From Pseudomonadota bacterium (lineage in GTDB: Bacteria; Pseudomonadota; Gammaproteobacteria; Burkholderiales; Burkholderiaceae_C), in the NCBI GenBank assembly GCA_021847345.1, contig JAJZTW010000021.1, positions 1 to 54,733 on the forward strand: a stretch of 54,733 nt of DNA, read 5' to 3'. Shown here piece after piece: positions 24,816 through 34,086 of the stretch. The translations under genes and the position numbers were made by a program. The notes beneath the pieces are model-generated. The model ran no database searches. It worked only from the letters and a program-made list of their open reading frames with translations, and was not told the origin of the DNA. Within the stretch, counting starts at the first letter, position 1. Every line of letters begins with the position of its first letter.

Positions 24816-25763
24816 ATGCACTTCGCTGACATCGCGCTGGTCGTGCTGGCCCTGGCTTTCGCTTGGAGCATGGGCGCGCATTACACCGGGGCCTGCATGG
24901 GCATGCCGGTGGCCACGCACAGCATCGGCACGCGCGCCGCGCTGTGGACCATGGCGCCATTCGCGCTGATCGGCGCGACCTGGTTCAGCCATGCCGTGCT
25001 GCGCCATGTCGGCCACGACATCCTGGTCGGGCAGCGCCTGGGCAGCGGCACGGCGATCGCGGTGCTCGCCGCGGCCTTCGCGCTGACCACCTGGTTCACG
25101 CAACGCCGCATCCCGACCTCGACCATCCAGATCCTGGTGTTCAGCATCGTCGGCGCCGGGCAGGCGCTCGGGCTGGCCATACGCTGGGACACCATCGCGC
25201 GCCTGGCCGTGCTGTGGGTGCTGGCTCCGTTCGCCGCCTTCGCGCTCGGCTACGCCCTCACCCGGCTGCTGGACACCATGCCCGCGCTGACCCATGCTCG
25301 CGGCCTGGCGCTGGCCGGGCGCGCGCTGGTGCTGGTGGGCGCGCTGGCGAGCCTGGCCATGGGTGCCAACGACGTGTCCAACGCGACCGCGGTGTTCCTG
25401 TCCACGGGGCTTTGCGGTCCGCTGCTCGCCGGGCTGCTCGGCGGGCTCGGACTGGCCGCAGGCGTGCTGACCTGGGGGCGCCCGCTGCTCGAGCGCGTGG
25501 CCTTCGGCATGGTGCGCCTGGATGCGCCGATGGCCGTGGCCGCGCAACTGGTCCAGGCGCTGGTCGTGCTGGGCGCGGTCGCCGGTGGCCTGTTCACGTC
25601 GATGAACCAGGCGCTGATCGGCGCGATGGCAGGAGCCGGCCTTGCCCGCGGGCGCGAAACCATCGACTCCAGGGTCGTGCTGGGCGTGCTGCGCGGCTGG
25701 TTGCTCGGGCCCGCCGCCGGCGCCGCGCTGGGTTACGCGCTCGCCGCGCTGACGCGCCTGTAG
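24816..25763 (+). CDS. PiT-family inorganic anion (phosphate) permease
   Basis: The 315-aa membrane protein has about 8-10 hydrophobic segments. The second half carries GANDVSNATAVFLSTG (around residue 183), the signature of PiT phosphate/sulfate permeases. In the first half the equivalent place reads MGAHYTGACMGMPVATHSIG: glycine framework kept, but the Asn-Asp pair is lost. PiT carriers normally have the signature in both inverted repeats, so this is a divergent member and substrate may differ. It is shorter than E. coli PitA. It stands alone on the plus strand, with a strong palindrome 39 nt upstream of the ATG. Confidence 0.83.
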   Translation: MHFADIALVVLALAFAWSMGAHYTGACMGMPVATHSIGTRAALWTMAPFALIGATWFSHAVLRHVGHDILVGQRLGSGTAIAVLAAAFALTTWFTQRRIPTSTIQILVFSIVGAGQALGLAIRWDTIARLAVLWVLAPFAAFALGYALTRLLDTMPALTHARGLALAGRALVLVGALASLAMGANDVSNATAVFLSTGLCGPLLAGLLGGLGLAAGVLTWGRPLLERVAFGMVRLDAPMAVAAQLVQALVVLGAVAGGLFTSMNQALIGAMAGAGLARGRETIDSRVVLGVLRGWLLGPAAGAALGYALAALTRL

Positions 25764-25847
25764 CCGCGCAGTGCAGGATTGGCGATTGCGCACTAGAGTG
25801 GCGATTGCGTCACGGCGCGCCCCGCCTGCGGGCGCCGCAGCAAGCCC

Positions 25848-27167
25848 ATGCCCTCTTCCCCATTTTTCTCGCAGACCGCGGCCGCGTACCGTGCCCGGCT
25901 GCGTCGCACCTTCGTCTCGCTGCGCGGCTACAACTACCGCCTGTGGGCGCTTGGCTCGCTGGTGTCGAACATCGGCACCTGGATGCAGCGCATCGCCCAG
26001 GACTGGCTGGTGCTGGTCGAGCTCACCCGCCACAGCGCAACCGCCGTGGGCGTGGTCATGTCGCTGCAGTTCGGGCCGCCGATCCTGCTCATGCCGCTGG
26101 CCGGCATGGCCGCCGACCATTGCGACCGGCGTCGCCTGCTCATGTTCACGCAGTCGGCGATGGGCCTGCTGGCGCTGGGCCTGGGCCTGCTCGTGCTCAG
26201 CGGCAGCGTCACCCTGTGGGAGGTGTATGGATTCGCCGGTGTGATGGGCTGCGTCAGCGCCTTCGACGCCCCGGCGCGCCAGACCTTCGTCGCCGAGCTG
26301 GTCGGTGACGACGCGCTGCCCAACGCCGTGGCGCTGAATTCCACGCTGTTCAACGGCGCGCGCCTGGTCGGCCCGGCGGTGGCGGGGTTGATGATCGCGG
26401 CCATCGGCACGGCGTGGGTGTTCCTGATCAACGCGGCTTCGTTCCTGGCCGTGATCGGCGCGCTGGCCTCGATGCGTACCGCGCAACTGCAGCGCGCCGC
26501 CCGCGCCGGCGGTCGCCCGTCGGGGATCATCGACGGCTTTCGCTACCTGCGCGGGCGCCCCGACCTGATCGTCGCGCTGAGCATGCTGTTCCTGGTCGGA
26601 ACCTACGGCCTGAACTTTCCCATTTTCGTGTCCACCATGTCGGTCGGCGTGTTCCACGGTGGCCCGGGCCTGTACGGCACGTTGTCGTCGGCGATGGCCG
26701 TGGGTTCGGTGGTCGGCGCCTTGCTGGTGGCCGGACGCAAGGCCCCGCACCTGGTGCTGTTGCGGGTCAGCGCGTTGAGCTTCGGGCTGGGTTGCGCGCT
26801 GGCCGCGCTCATGCCCGGCGCCTGGAGCTTCGGTGTCGTGCTGGCGCTGGTCGGCGCGCTGGCGCAGACCTTCACCACGTCGACCAACAGCCTCGTGCAG
26901 TTGTCGACAGAGCCGGCCATGCGCGGGCGCGTGATGGCCATCTACATGGGCATCTTTCTCGGCTGCACGCCGCTCGGGGCGCCGCTGGTCGGCTGGGTCG
27001 CCGACGCCTTCGGCCCGCGCTGGGCGCTGGGAGTCGGCGCCGCATCGGGTTTCGCCGCCGCCATGCTCGCCACCTGGTACCTGCAGCGCGTCAAGCGCCG
27101 GCGCGGCGGCGCGGGAGGCGCCGGCGGTGCCGGCCCGGTCCAGGCAGACCCGGGCGCAGCGGGTTGA
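25848..27167 (+). CDS. MFS transporter, EntS-like (MFS_3)
   Basis: The 439-aa permease has 12 predicted membrane segments. It opens with RLWALGSLVSNIGTWMQRIAQDWLVLVEL, of which SNIGTWMQ is typical of the MFS_3 group that contains the enterobactin exporter EntS. GMAADHCDRRRLL is the loop 2-3 MFS motif. A Gly/Ala/Arg-rich cytoplasmic tail of about 25 residues follows the last helix. Its role cannot be fixed; export of a siderophore or small metabolite is a family-level guess. It lies 84 nt after the PiT-like gene and 47 nt before the APC permease on the same strand. Confidence 0.87.
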   Translation: MPSSPFFSQTAAAYRARLRRTFVSLRGYNYRLWALGSLVSNIGTWMQRIAQDWLVLVELTRHSATAVGVVMSLQFGPPILLMPLAGMAADHCDRRRLLMFTQSAMGLLALGLGLLVLSGSVTLWEVYGFAGVMGCVSAFDAPARQTFVAELVGDDALPNAVALNSTLFNGARLVGPAVAGLMIAAIGTAWVFLINAASFLAVIGALASMRTAQLQRAARAGGRPSGIIDGFRYLRGRPDLIVALSMLFLVGTYGLNFPIFVSTMSVGVFHGGPGLYGTLSSAMAVGSVVGALLVAGRKAPHLVLLRVSALSFGLGCALAALMPGAWSFGVVLALVGALAQTFTTSTNSLVQLSTEPAMRGRVMAIYMGIFLGCTPLGAPLVGWVADAFGPRWALGVGAASGFAAAMLATWYLQRVKRRRGGAGGAGGAGPVQADPGAAG

Positions 27168-27214
27168 ACCCTTGCCCGCGCAGCGAGCCCTGCAGCCCTG
27201 CTAACCTGGGACCG

Positions 27215-28876
27215 ATGAGCGACCCCTGCCTGAGCGAATCCACGCCGCATCCGGCGCAGCCCGCCGCGCCGCTGGCCGAACTCGAGGACCGCAAGCTGCA
27301 GCGCCGGCTGGGCTTCTGGTCCCTGCTGGCCGCCGGCGTCGGCAGCGTGATCGGCTCGGGCTGGCTGTTCGCGGCGATGTACGCGGCGCGCGCCGCCGGT
27401 CCGGCAGCGCTGCTGTCGTGGATGGTTGGCGGCGTGTTGATGCTGCTGGTCGCGCTGGTGTATGCCGAGCTCGGCATGGCGCTTCCCGAAAGCGGGGGGC
27501 TGGTGCGCTATCCGCTGTATTCCAACGGACGCCTGGCGGCCACCGTGATCGGCATCGCGATGTGGCTGTGCTACGTCGGCAACCCGCCGACCGAGGCCGC
27601 CGGCGTGGTGCAGTACGCGGCAGCCTGGCTGCCCGGCGTGTACGACGCCCGCGCCGGCATGCTGACCGCGCCGGGCGTGGCCCTCGCCATGCTGCTGATG
27701 GGCGGCTTCGTGCTGCTGAACTATTTCGGCGTCGCGTTGTTCGCCAGGTCGAACAACCTGGTCACCGCGATCAAGGTGCTGGTGCCTGCGCTGACCATGG
27801 CCCTGCTGATCGCCAGTGGCTTCGATCATCGGGGCGCAGCCGGCGGTGCCTCGAACCTGCTGGCCCATGGCGGCCTCGCGCCGATGGGGTACGGCGCGGC
27901 GCTGGGCGCGGTGGCGTCGGCCGGTCTGATCTTCTCGTACACGGGTTTTCGCAACATCGTCGAGCTGTCGGGCGAGGCCGTCGACCCGCGGCGCGACGTT
28001 CCGCGTGCGCTGGTCGCCACCATGCTGCTGACCATCGTGCTGTACCTGGGCCTGCAGGTGGCCTTCCTGGTGGCGCTGCCGCCGGGCCTGCTGGCGGGCG
28101 GCTGGCAGGGCGTGAACCTGAAGTCGCCTTTCGCCGACCTGGCGCGCCTGCTCGGGCTGGGCTGGTTGTACTGGGTGCTCATCGCCGACTCGATGATTTC
28201 CCCGTCAGGCTCGGCGATCATTTTCACGTCGGCGAACGCGCGCAACCTGTTCGGCATCGCCAAGAACGGTCTGCTGCCGGCGGCATGGATGCGGGTGCAC
28301 GCGGGCTCGGGCATTCCACGCCGCGCGCTGTTGATCAACTACGTGGTCGGCGCCGCCTTCCTGCTGCCTCTGCCGAGCTGGCATGCGATCGTGCGCCCCT
28401 TGAGCGCGCTGATCGTGTTCACCTTTTCGATCGGCGCGGTGGCCCTGCCGGTGTTTCGCGCCGAGGGGCTCGGTGAGCCCGGCGCGCGCCTGCCAGGCAT
28501 GGCCGTGGTCGCCCCGTTGGCCTTCGTGGTCAGCTCGCTGGTGATCTACTGGGCAGGCTGGGCGGTGCTGCGTCCCACGCTGCCGGTGATGCTCGTGGCG
28601 CTGGCCTGGTACGCGGTGGTGCGCCTGCGCAGCGCGCGTCGGGGCGCGGTATCCGCCGCGGCGGCGCTGCGCGTCGGCAGGGCCGACTGGCAGGGCGGCG
28701 CCTGGTTGCTGGTGTACCTGGCGCTGACCTACTCGTTGTCCTTCGCCAGCACCCGCGCCGGCGCTGGCTGGTTCGGCGAGCTCCCTGGTACCCTTTGCAC
28801 CGTGCTGGTGTCGCTGATCTGCTACCGATGGGGCGTGCGTTCGGGGCGCCGGTACATGCGCGCCATGCGCGGGTGA
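27215..28876 (+). CDS. APC-superfamily amino-acid permease
   Basis: The 553-aa transporter has about 12 membrane segments. The first helix has GVGSVIGSGWLFAA, with the broken-helix G-S-G substrate site of APC carriers. Helix 6 has GLIFSYTGFRNIVELSGEA, a second conserved site. LFGIAKNGLLPAAWMRVH is a typical cytoplasmic loop (ARNLFGIAKNG). It probably imports amino acids or amines by proton symport. It starts at an ATG 47 nt downstream of the MFS gene. The last 80 residues include two extra hydrophobic segments, giving a longer C-terminus than standard APC members. Confidence 0.88.
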   Translation: MSDPCLSESTPHPAQPAAPLAELEDRKLQRRLGFWSLLAAGVGSVIGSGWLFAAMYAARAAGPAALLSWMVGGVLMLLVALVYAELGMALPESGGLVRYPLYSNGRLAATVIGIAMWLCYVGNPPTEAAGVVQYAAAWLPGVYDARAGMLTAPGVALAMLLMGGFVLLNYFGVALFARSNNLVTAIKVLVPALTMALLIASGFDHRGAAGGASNLLAHGGLAPMGYGAALGAVASAGLIFSYTGFRNIVELSGEAVDPRRDVPRALVATMLLTIVLYLGLQVAFLVALPPGLLAGGWQGVNLKSPFADLARLLGLGWLYWVLIADSMISPSGSAIIFTSANARNLFGIAKNGLLPAAWMRVHAGSGIPRRALLINYVVGAAFLLPLPSWHAIVRPLSALIVFTFSIGAVALPVFRAEGLGEPGARLPGMAVVAPLAFVVSSLVIYWAGWAVLRPTLPVMLVALAWYAVVRLRSARRGAVSAAAALRVGRADWQGGAWLLVYLALTYSLSFASTRAGAGWFGELPGTLCTVLVSLICYRWGVRSGRRYMRAMRG

Positions 28877-28913
28877 TGCGAAGCGCGCGCGCAGTCTCGA
28901 AAGCCTGTCCGAC

Positions 28914-30077
28914 ATGTCCTCCCCCAAGCCGCCGTCGCACACCCAGCCGAACATCAACGTGCCGCTGTTCTGGCCGGCCTTGATGGCACAGGACATGGCG
29001 CGCCAGGGTCTCGAGCTGGTCGCGCGCAACGTTCGCTTCCTGGAGGAGGAGAGCCGCCTGCACGGAGGCATCAAGCCGCGCCTGGCAAGCGCGCACGAGG
29101 TGCGGCTGAAGCTTCGCACCCTGAGCCTGTGCGACTACTCCGACGCCGGTGCCGCAGGCCTGCCGACGCTTGTCGTGGCGCCCTACGCCGGGCACACGTC
29201 GATGATCGCCGACTATCAGCAGGGCCAGAGCCTGATGCAGACCCTGCGCGCCGGCGGCGTGCGCCGCCTGCTGCTGACCGACTGGCACAGCGCGACGCTC
29301 GACATGAAGGACTTCGATGTCGACCAGTACCTGGCCGAGTTGCTCGCCTGCGTCGACGATCTCGGCGGACGCGTGTGCCTGGTGGGGCTGTGCCAGGGCG
29401 GCTGGATCTCGGCCATGCTGGCCGCGCGCTTTCCCGACAAGGTGCAGGCCCTGGTGCTGGCCGGCTCACCCATCGACACCCACGCCGGGCACGGGCCGTT
29501 GCTGCGCATGGTGCACGACAGCCCGATGAGCTTCTACGAGGAGCTGGTCGCCAGCGCAGGCGGGCTGATGCCCGGGCGCTACATGCTCGCGGGCTGGAAG
29601 AACATGCACCCGGAGCAGCACTACGTGCAGGAGCACATCGACCTGTACGAACACATCGACGATCCGGCCTGGCTGCGCAAGGCCGAGGCCTTCGACCGCT
29701 GGTACGAGAACCCGCTCGACCTGCCCGGTCGCTGGTACCTGCAGGTCATCGAGCAGCTGTTCAAGCACAACGCGCTGGCCAACGGGCATTTCGTCGGCCT
29801 CGGCAGGCGCCTGCAACTGCGCGACATTTCCTGCCCGCTGTACCTGCTGGCCGGCGAGGCCGACGACATCACTCCGCGCGAGCAGGTTTTCGCCGCCGAG
29901 GGCCTGACGTCCTCCCGGCAGGTGCGCAAGCGCATCGTCCCGGGCGGGCACGTGGGCCTGTTCATGGGCGCGCGCACCCTCGAACAGGCGTGGCCGGAAA
30001 TCGCCGCGTGGCTGGCCGGGCAGGCCGCGCTCAGCCCGCCGCGCCCAGCGGCTGCCGCAGCCCCGGGCGCGGCTTGA
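28914..30077 (+). CDS. PhaC/PHB depolymerase-like alpha/beta hydrolase
   Basis: The 387-aa cytosolic alpha/beta-hydrolase has a lipase-like box with cysteine, VGLCQGGW (Cys160), an acidic residue in AGEADDITP and a histidine in PGGHVGLFMG. The order Cys-Asp-His and the Cys nucleophile are those of polyhydroxyalkanoate synthases (PhaC), but the protein is shorter than class I/II synthases. It fits a PHA-synthase-like hydrolase group seen in PHA-storing Burkholderiales. It could act on hydroxyalkanoate esters. The 3' end overlaps the end of the convergent DUF2917 gene by 47 nt. Confidence 0.82.
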   Translation: MSSPKPPSHTQPNINVPLFWPALMAQDMARQGLELVARNVRFLEEESRLHGGIKPRLASAHEVRLKLRTLSLCDYSDAGAAGLPTLVVAPYAGHTSMIADYQQGQSLMQTLRAGGVRRLLLTDWHSATLDMKDFDVDQYLAELLACVDDLGGRVCLVGLCQGGWISAMLAARFPDKVQALVLAGSPIDTHAGHGPLLRMVHDSPMSFYEELVASAGGLMPGRYMLAGWKNMHPEQHYVQEHIDLYEHIDDPAWLRKAEAFDRWYENPLDLPGRWYLQVIEQLFKHNALANGHFVGLGRRLQLRDISCPLYLLAGEADDITPREQVFAAEGLTSSRQVRKRIVPGGHVGLFMGARTLEQAWPEIAAWLAGQAALSPPRPAAAAAPGAA

Positions 30078-30435
30078 CGCCGCCCGGCGGCGTGCCACGC
30101 GGCAACGAGCCCTGACGCGCTCGCGCCTCGCCAACCCGCGCAAGGGCTTCGGCCGCTTCGCCGGGGGCGGCCACGCGAACCTGCAGCGAACCCCATGCGG
30201 TGGCCACGACCAGGCCGCGGCCGCGAAGCACATGGCACTCGCCCGGCGCCAGGAAGACATCGTCCGCATAGCCTTCCTCGGTGACCCACAGAAGTCCCGG
30301 GCCGTCTTCCGGCCGGGCCTCGGCGTACACGTGCAGCTGGCTGCCGGCGCGTCCGCGCAGATACAGGCTGTCGCCGTCCAGCAGAGCGAGGCGCTGGCGC
30401 TGTACGCGCACTTGTTCGTCATTCTTGAAGATCAT
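30031..30435 (-). CDS. DUF2917 domain protein
   Basis: The 134-aa protein begins MIFKNDEQVRVQRQRLALLDG and continues with a beta-rich segment including LWVTEEGYADDVFLAPGECH and GLVVATAWGSLQVRV. This is the DUF2917 pattern: a small cupin-like fold of unknown function, common in Burkholderiales and often divergent from a LysR regulator, as here. The ATG at 30435 follows a perfect AGGAGG. The last 40 residues are Pro/Gly/Arg-rich and overlap the end of the hydrolase gene on the other strand. Confidence 0.85.
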   Translation of the reverse strand: MIFKNDEQVRVQRQRLALLDGDSLYLRGRAGSQLHVYAEARPEDGPGLLWVTEEGYADDVFLAPGECHVLRGRGLVVATAWGSLQVRVAAPGEAAEALARVGEARARQGSLPRGTPPGGVKPRPGLRQPLGAAG

Positions 30436-30566
30436 GTTGACCTCCTGGGTGGGAATCACCACAAAACCTTTGCAACATAGCGGGAATGCTTGTTTTCCAA
30501 AGGATTTGAAGGGAGATATTAGAAGTAACCCGTAACCCTACAAAGCGAATTTTGGGTATTGCTACC

Positions 30567-30581
30567 ATGCGTACAGTGCAT
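30567..30581. promoter_or_regulatory. LysR-type dyad near the LysR gene start
   Basis: The segment ATGCGTACAGTGCAT is a dyad containing the LysR box T-N11-A (30568-30580). It lies between the divergent DUF2917 and LysR genes, 16 nt upstream of the ATG at 30597, so it could be the autoregulatory site. It overlaps the alternative ATG at 30567. The motif is short and found by eye only. Confidence 0.4.
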
Positions 30582-30596
30582 GATGGAACGCAGCCC

Positions 30597-31586
30597 ATGA
30601 CCAGGCATTTCGCGGGCTCGCCGACCCCTCCGACGCGGCGCATCGACACCGGATTCCTGCGCGCCTTCGACGCCGCCGCGCGCCTGGGCAGCTTCACCGC
30701 CGCGGCGCGCGAACTCTCCGTGACCCAGTCGGCGCTGAGCCGGCAGATCCAGTCCATCGAGTACGAGGTCGGGCTGCGCCTGTTCGAGCGGGACGGCCCG
30801 CGGGTGCGCCTGTCCGCGGCCGGCGAGCGACTGGCCGCGGCGTTGCGACCGGCGCTGGCATCGCTGGACGCCACCGTCGAGGAATTGCGCCAGTCCCTGC
30901 GGCGCCCCAAGGTGCGCATCACCACCTTCGCCTCGTTCGCCAGCCTGTGGCTGATGCCGCGGCTGCCGCTGTTCCAGGCGGAGCACCCCGAGGTCGATAT
31001 CGCCGTGGAGGCATCGGACCAGATCATCGATCTCGACGCCACGGAGCAGGACATCGCGCTGCGCCTGGCGCATCCGGAGCATCCGGCGGTTCGCGGCGCG
31101 CAAGCCCAGGCGCTGTTCGAGGAGCGTATCGCGCCGGTGTGCAGCCCGCGCCTGCTGGCCGAGCTGCAGCGCCGAGGCGCCGGCTTGCAGGCCCCCGGCG
31201 ACCTGCGCCGCACCACGCTCATCGCCGAGGTCGGGCCCGGTGGCACGCCTTCTCGCTCCCTGGCCTACCTGCGCGATCTGTCATGGGAGGCGTGGTTTCG
31301 CAGCGTAGGCCACCGCGACGTGCAGCCGTTGAGCTGGCTGGAGCTGAACTTCACGCACCAGACGGTGCAGGCCGCGCAGGCCGGCATGGGCGTGGCGATG
31401 GGCCAGATGTCCTTGATCCGCCCGCTGCTGGCCGACGGCAGCCTGTTGTTGCCGCTGGGCGCGCCTCAGCGCACCGGCGTCTTCTACTACATGGTGCTGC
31501 GCGAGCAGGCGCGCATGCGGCCCGAGGTCCAGGCTCTGGTGGACTGGCTGCGCGCGCAGCTGCTGCGCGAGCGCGCGCTTCCCTGA
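30597..31586 (+). CDS. LysR-family transcriptional regulator (GcvA-like)
   Basis: The 329-aa regulator has the winged helix-turn-helix at its start: FLRAFDAAARLGSFTAAA, then LSVTQSALSRQIQSIE and LFERDGPRVRLS. The rest is a periplasmic-binding-protein-like effector domain with FASLWLMPRLPLFQ, of the GcvA subgroup. I prefer the ATG at 30597; 30567 and a TTG at 30552 are in frame and possible. It is divergent from the DUF2917 gene, its probable target. The stop abuts the stop of the next, convergent gene with no gap. Confidence 0.92.
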   Translation: MTRHFAGSPTPPTRRIDTGFLRAFDAAARLGSFTAAARELSVTQSALSRQIQSIEYEVGLRLFERDGPRVRLSAAGERLAAALRPALASLDATVEELRQSLRRPKVRITTFASFASLWLMPRLPLFQAEHPEVDIAVEASDQIIDLDATEQDIALRLAHPEHPAVRGAQAQALFEERIAPVCSPRLLAELQRRGAGLQAPGDLRRTTLIAEVGPGGTPSRSLAYLRDLSWEAWFRSVGHRDVQPLSWLELNFTHQTVQAAQAGMGVAMGQMSLIRPLLADGSLLLPLGAPQRTGVFYYMVLREQARMRPEVQALVDWLRAQLLRERALP

Positions 31587-32054
31587 TCAGCGCTTGCGCG
31601 GGCTGCGCTGTTCGGGAGCCTGCGGCGGCAGCGGCTCAGGCGGTGCCGGGTCCGTGGGCTGCGGCGGGGTCTGCGGGTCGCCGCGCCGCTGCGCGTGGCG
31701 CGGGCCGTGGCCGCCGTGACGCGGCCGGTCCGCTTCGCTGCGGCCGCCCGGCCGCGCGGTCGACGGCGACGCGGGGTGCCCCGGCTCGCCGGGTTCGGCG
31801 GGCGCGAGCTGCGGGTCGCGCACCGGGAAAGTGCCCTCGGGCGTGACCGCCAGCGGGTCGCTGGCCGGAAAGGATTCGACCAGCGCGTGGTCGAGTTGCT
31901 GCTCGACACGGCGATTGCGTTCGATCTGCCGGCGCTCGTAGTCCAGGCGCTCCTGGCGCGCAGCCGGGTCGGGGGCCGGCCGTGGCTGGCGCTTCGGGCT
32001 TTCGGCCGCCTCGGCCTCGCGCAGCGGGCGCGATGGATCGGAGTGTTCCCTCAT
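31587..32054 (-). CDS. Small hydrophilic protein with ESFPASDP motif
   Basis: The 155-aa protein is rich in Pro, Arg, Glu and Gln and looks largely disordered. It has one conserved-looking stretch, LDHALVESFPASDPLAVTP (around residue 55). ESFPASDP occurs in many short uncharacterised bacterial proteins. A charged helix (ARQERLDYERRQIERNRRVE) precedes it. The ATG at 32054 follows AGGAG. Function is unknown. It meets the LysR gene end to end. Confidence 0.7.
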   Translation of the reverse strand: MREHSDPSRPLREAEAAESPKRQPRPAPDPAARQERLDYERRQIERNRRVEQQLDHALVESFPASDPLAVTPEGTFPVRDPQLAPAEPGEPGHPASPSTARPGGRSEADRPRHGGHGPRHAQRRGDPQTPPQPTDPAPPEPLPPQAPEQRSPRKR

Positions 32055-32236
32055 CGATGGCTCCTGTCGGGCCCGGCCCGCCGCGTGACGTTGTGGCGAT
32101 GCCTCGGGTGCCCTGAGGACCAATGTAGGCGGCCCGGGCTGGTGCATGCAGCGGCGCGCGCATTGTCCGCGCTGGCCAATGCGCCTTAGCGTCGAAGGGG
32201 CGGCTTGCCCGCGCGCGGCGGGTCAGTCCTGGCGCA

Positions 32237-33097
32237 TCAGGCCAGGCGACGCGCCGCCGCCACGCACAGTACCACGGCGAAGGTGGTGCCGAGCATCGCC
32301 GGGGTGACGGTTTCGCGCAGCAGCGCGGCGGCCAGCAGCAGCCCGAAGAAGGGCTGCAGCAGCTGCAGCTGGCTGACCGCGGCGACGCCGCCCAGCGCCA
32401 GGCCGCGGTACCAGAAGAAAAACCCTACCAGCATGCTGATGAAGGTGACGTAGCCCAGCCCGAGCCAGGCCGCGAGCGGCTTGTCGAGCAACTGTGCCGG
32501 CCACTGCAGGAGCGCCAGCGGCAGCGTCACCGGCAGCGACACCACCAGGGCCCAGCAGATCACGGCCCAACCGCCGAGGCTGCGCGAAAGCCGCGCGCCC
32601 TCGGCGTAGCCCAGGCCGCACACCAGGATGGCGGCCAGCATCAGCCAGTCGGCGTGGCTGGTGCCGCCGCCTCCGGCGTGCAGTGCGTAGGCTCCCACGA
32701 GCAGCGCGCCGGCGCCGGCGAACAGCCAGAAGGCCGGGCGCGGGCGCTCGCCCCCGAGCAGCACCGCGAAGCCGGCGGTGGTCAAAGGCAGCAGGCCGAT
32801 GAACACCAGGGAATGCGCTGCGCTGACCTGACGCAGCGCCAGCGCGGTGAGCAGCGGAAAACCGGCGACCACGCCGCCGGCGACCCAGGCCAGCAGCCAC
32901 CATTGCCTGCCGCGCGGCCGCGGCGGGCGCGCCCCCAGCAACAGCAGCAGGGCCAGCAGCCCGGCGCCGCTGGCGCGCGCCGCGGTGACGAACAGAGGGT
33001 CGAATCCGCGCACCGCGGCACGCGTGGCCGGCAGGGATCCGCTGAACATCAGCATGCCGATGAAGCCGTGCATCCACGCACGGGTCTTGCTGTGCAT
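32237..33097 (-). CDS. EamA/DMT-family transporter
   Basis: The 286-aa permease has ten predicted membrane segments arranged as two EamA repeats. The first starts MHGFIGMLMFSGSLPATRAAV, the second with WAVICWALVVSLPVTLPLALL. Members export amino acids or metabolites. The segment SAAHSLVFIGLLPLTTAGFAVLLGGERP-like region (end of the first repeat) carries the conserved Glu-Arg-Pro. The gene stands alone on the minus strand, divergent from the glutamine amidotransferase gene by 155 nt. Substrate unknown. Confidence 0.88.
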   Translation of the reverse strand: MHSKTRAWMHGFIGMLMFSGSLPATRAAVRGFDPLFVTAARASGAGLLALLLLLGARPPRPRGRQWWLLAWVAGGVVAGFPLLTALALRQVSAAHSLVFIGLLPLTTAGFAVLLGGERPRPAFWLFAGAGALLVGAYALHAGGGGTSHADWLMLAAILVCGLGYAEGARLSRSLGGWAVICWALVVSLPVTLPLALLQWPAQLLDKPLAAWLGLGYVTFISMLVGFFFWYRGLALGGVAAVSQLQLLQPFFGLLLAAALLRETVTPAMLGTTFAVVLCVAAARRLA

Positions 33098-33252
33098 CGC
33101 GCGCTCCGGGGCTGGGGCAATGCACCAGCATAGGGCATGCCGCCGGCGGCTTGCGCGCCCAGGCCGGCGCCGGCGCCCTTCGCAGCGTTAGGCTGGACAC
33201 TCGCGGGCGCGTCGCCGCGCGCCTCCAGACTTGTTGGTCACAGGAGTCGATC

Positions 33253-34086
33253 ATGTGCGAATTGTTCGCAGTCAGCAGTGCCAGGCCCGCGCGTGTGCGC
33301 CTGCGCTTTGCCGAATTCGCCACCCACGGAGCCCCGGTGGAGCCGGTGAGCGGGGTTCCCGGCAACCCCGATGGCTGGGGCGCGGCCTACTTCGACGGGC
33401 CCGACGCCCACGTGCTGCGCGAGCCGGTGCCGGCGGTGCGCAGTGTGTTCGCGCAGGTGCTGGAGCACCACGACTTCCACAGTCCGCTGGTGCTCGCGCA
33501 TGTGCGTCGGGCGTCACGCGGACCGGTCAGCCTGGCCAACACCCAGCCTTTCGTGCGCGAGCTCGGCGGGCGTGTGCACGTGTTCGCGCACAACGGCGAC
33601 CTGCCCGAGGTGCAGCAGCGCTGGCCGCTGGCAGCCGACGCGCGGGCGCTGCCGTCTCGTCCGGTGGGCCAGACCGATTCGGAGCATGTGTTCTGTCAAC
33701 TGCTGGGCATGCTCGAGCCCTTGTGGCGCGACTCCGGCCATGCTCCGAGCCGGCAGGCCCGCCTGCGCGTGGTCGAGGGCTTCGCCGAGCGCGTGCGCGA
33801 GCTGGGGCCGGCCAATTTCCTGTACAGCGATGGCGAATGCCTGTTCGCCCATGCCCATCGACGGCGCCAGGCCGACGGCGTGGTGCGCGAGCCGGGCATG
33901 TACCTGTGGTTGCGCGAGCCGGCGACCGCGCACGAGCACGAGGTCGCCGGGCTGCAGTTGCGTGCCAGCCACGGGCAGGCGCACCGTCTGGCCATGCTGG
34001 CCAGTGTGCCACTGGGGGCGGGGGACTGGCGCGCGCTGCCGGCCGGGACCGTGGTCGGGCTTGCCCACGGCGATCGCTTTGCCTGA
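33253..34086 (+). CDS. Class II glutamine amidotransferase (YafJ-like)
   Basis: The 277-aa protein starts MCELFAVSS. After removal of Met, Cys2 becomes the N-terminal nucleophile of class II amidotransferases. Further conserved pieces are NPDGWGAAYFDG, VLAHVRRASRGPVSLANTQPF, HVFAHNGDLP and GQTDSEHVFC. There is no synthetase partner domain, so it is a stand-alone YafJ-type enzyme whose acceptor is unknown. CAGGAG upstream sets the start. The TGA stop is the first codon of repeat copy B. Confidence 0.92.
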   Translation: MCELFAVSSARPARVRLRFAEFATHGAPVEPVSGVPGNPDGWGAAYFDGPDAHVLREPVPAVRSVFAQVLEHHDFHSPLVLAHVRRASRGPVSLANTQPFVRELGGRVHVFAHNGDLPEVQQRWPLAADARALPSRPVGQTDSEHVFCQLLGMLEPLWRDSGHAPSRQARLRVVEGFAERVRELGPANFLYSDGECLFAHAHRRRQADGVVREPGMYLWLREPATAHEHEVAGLQLRASHGQAHRLAMLASVPLGAGDWRALPAGTVVGLAHGDRFA

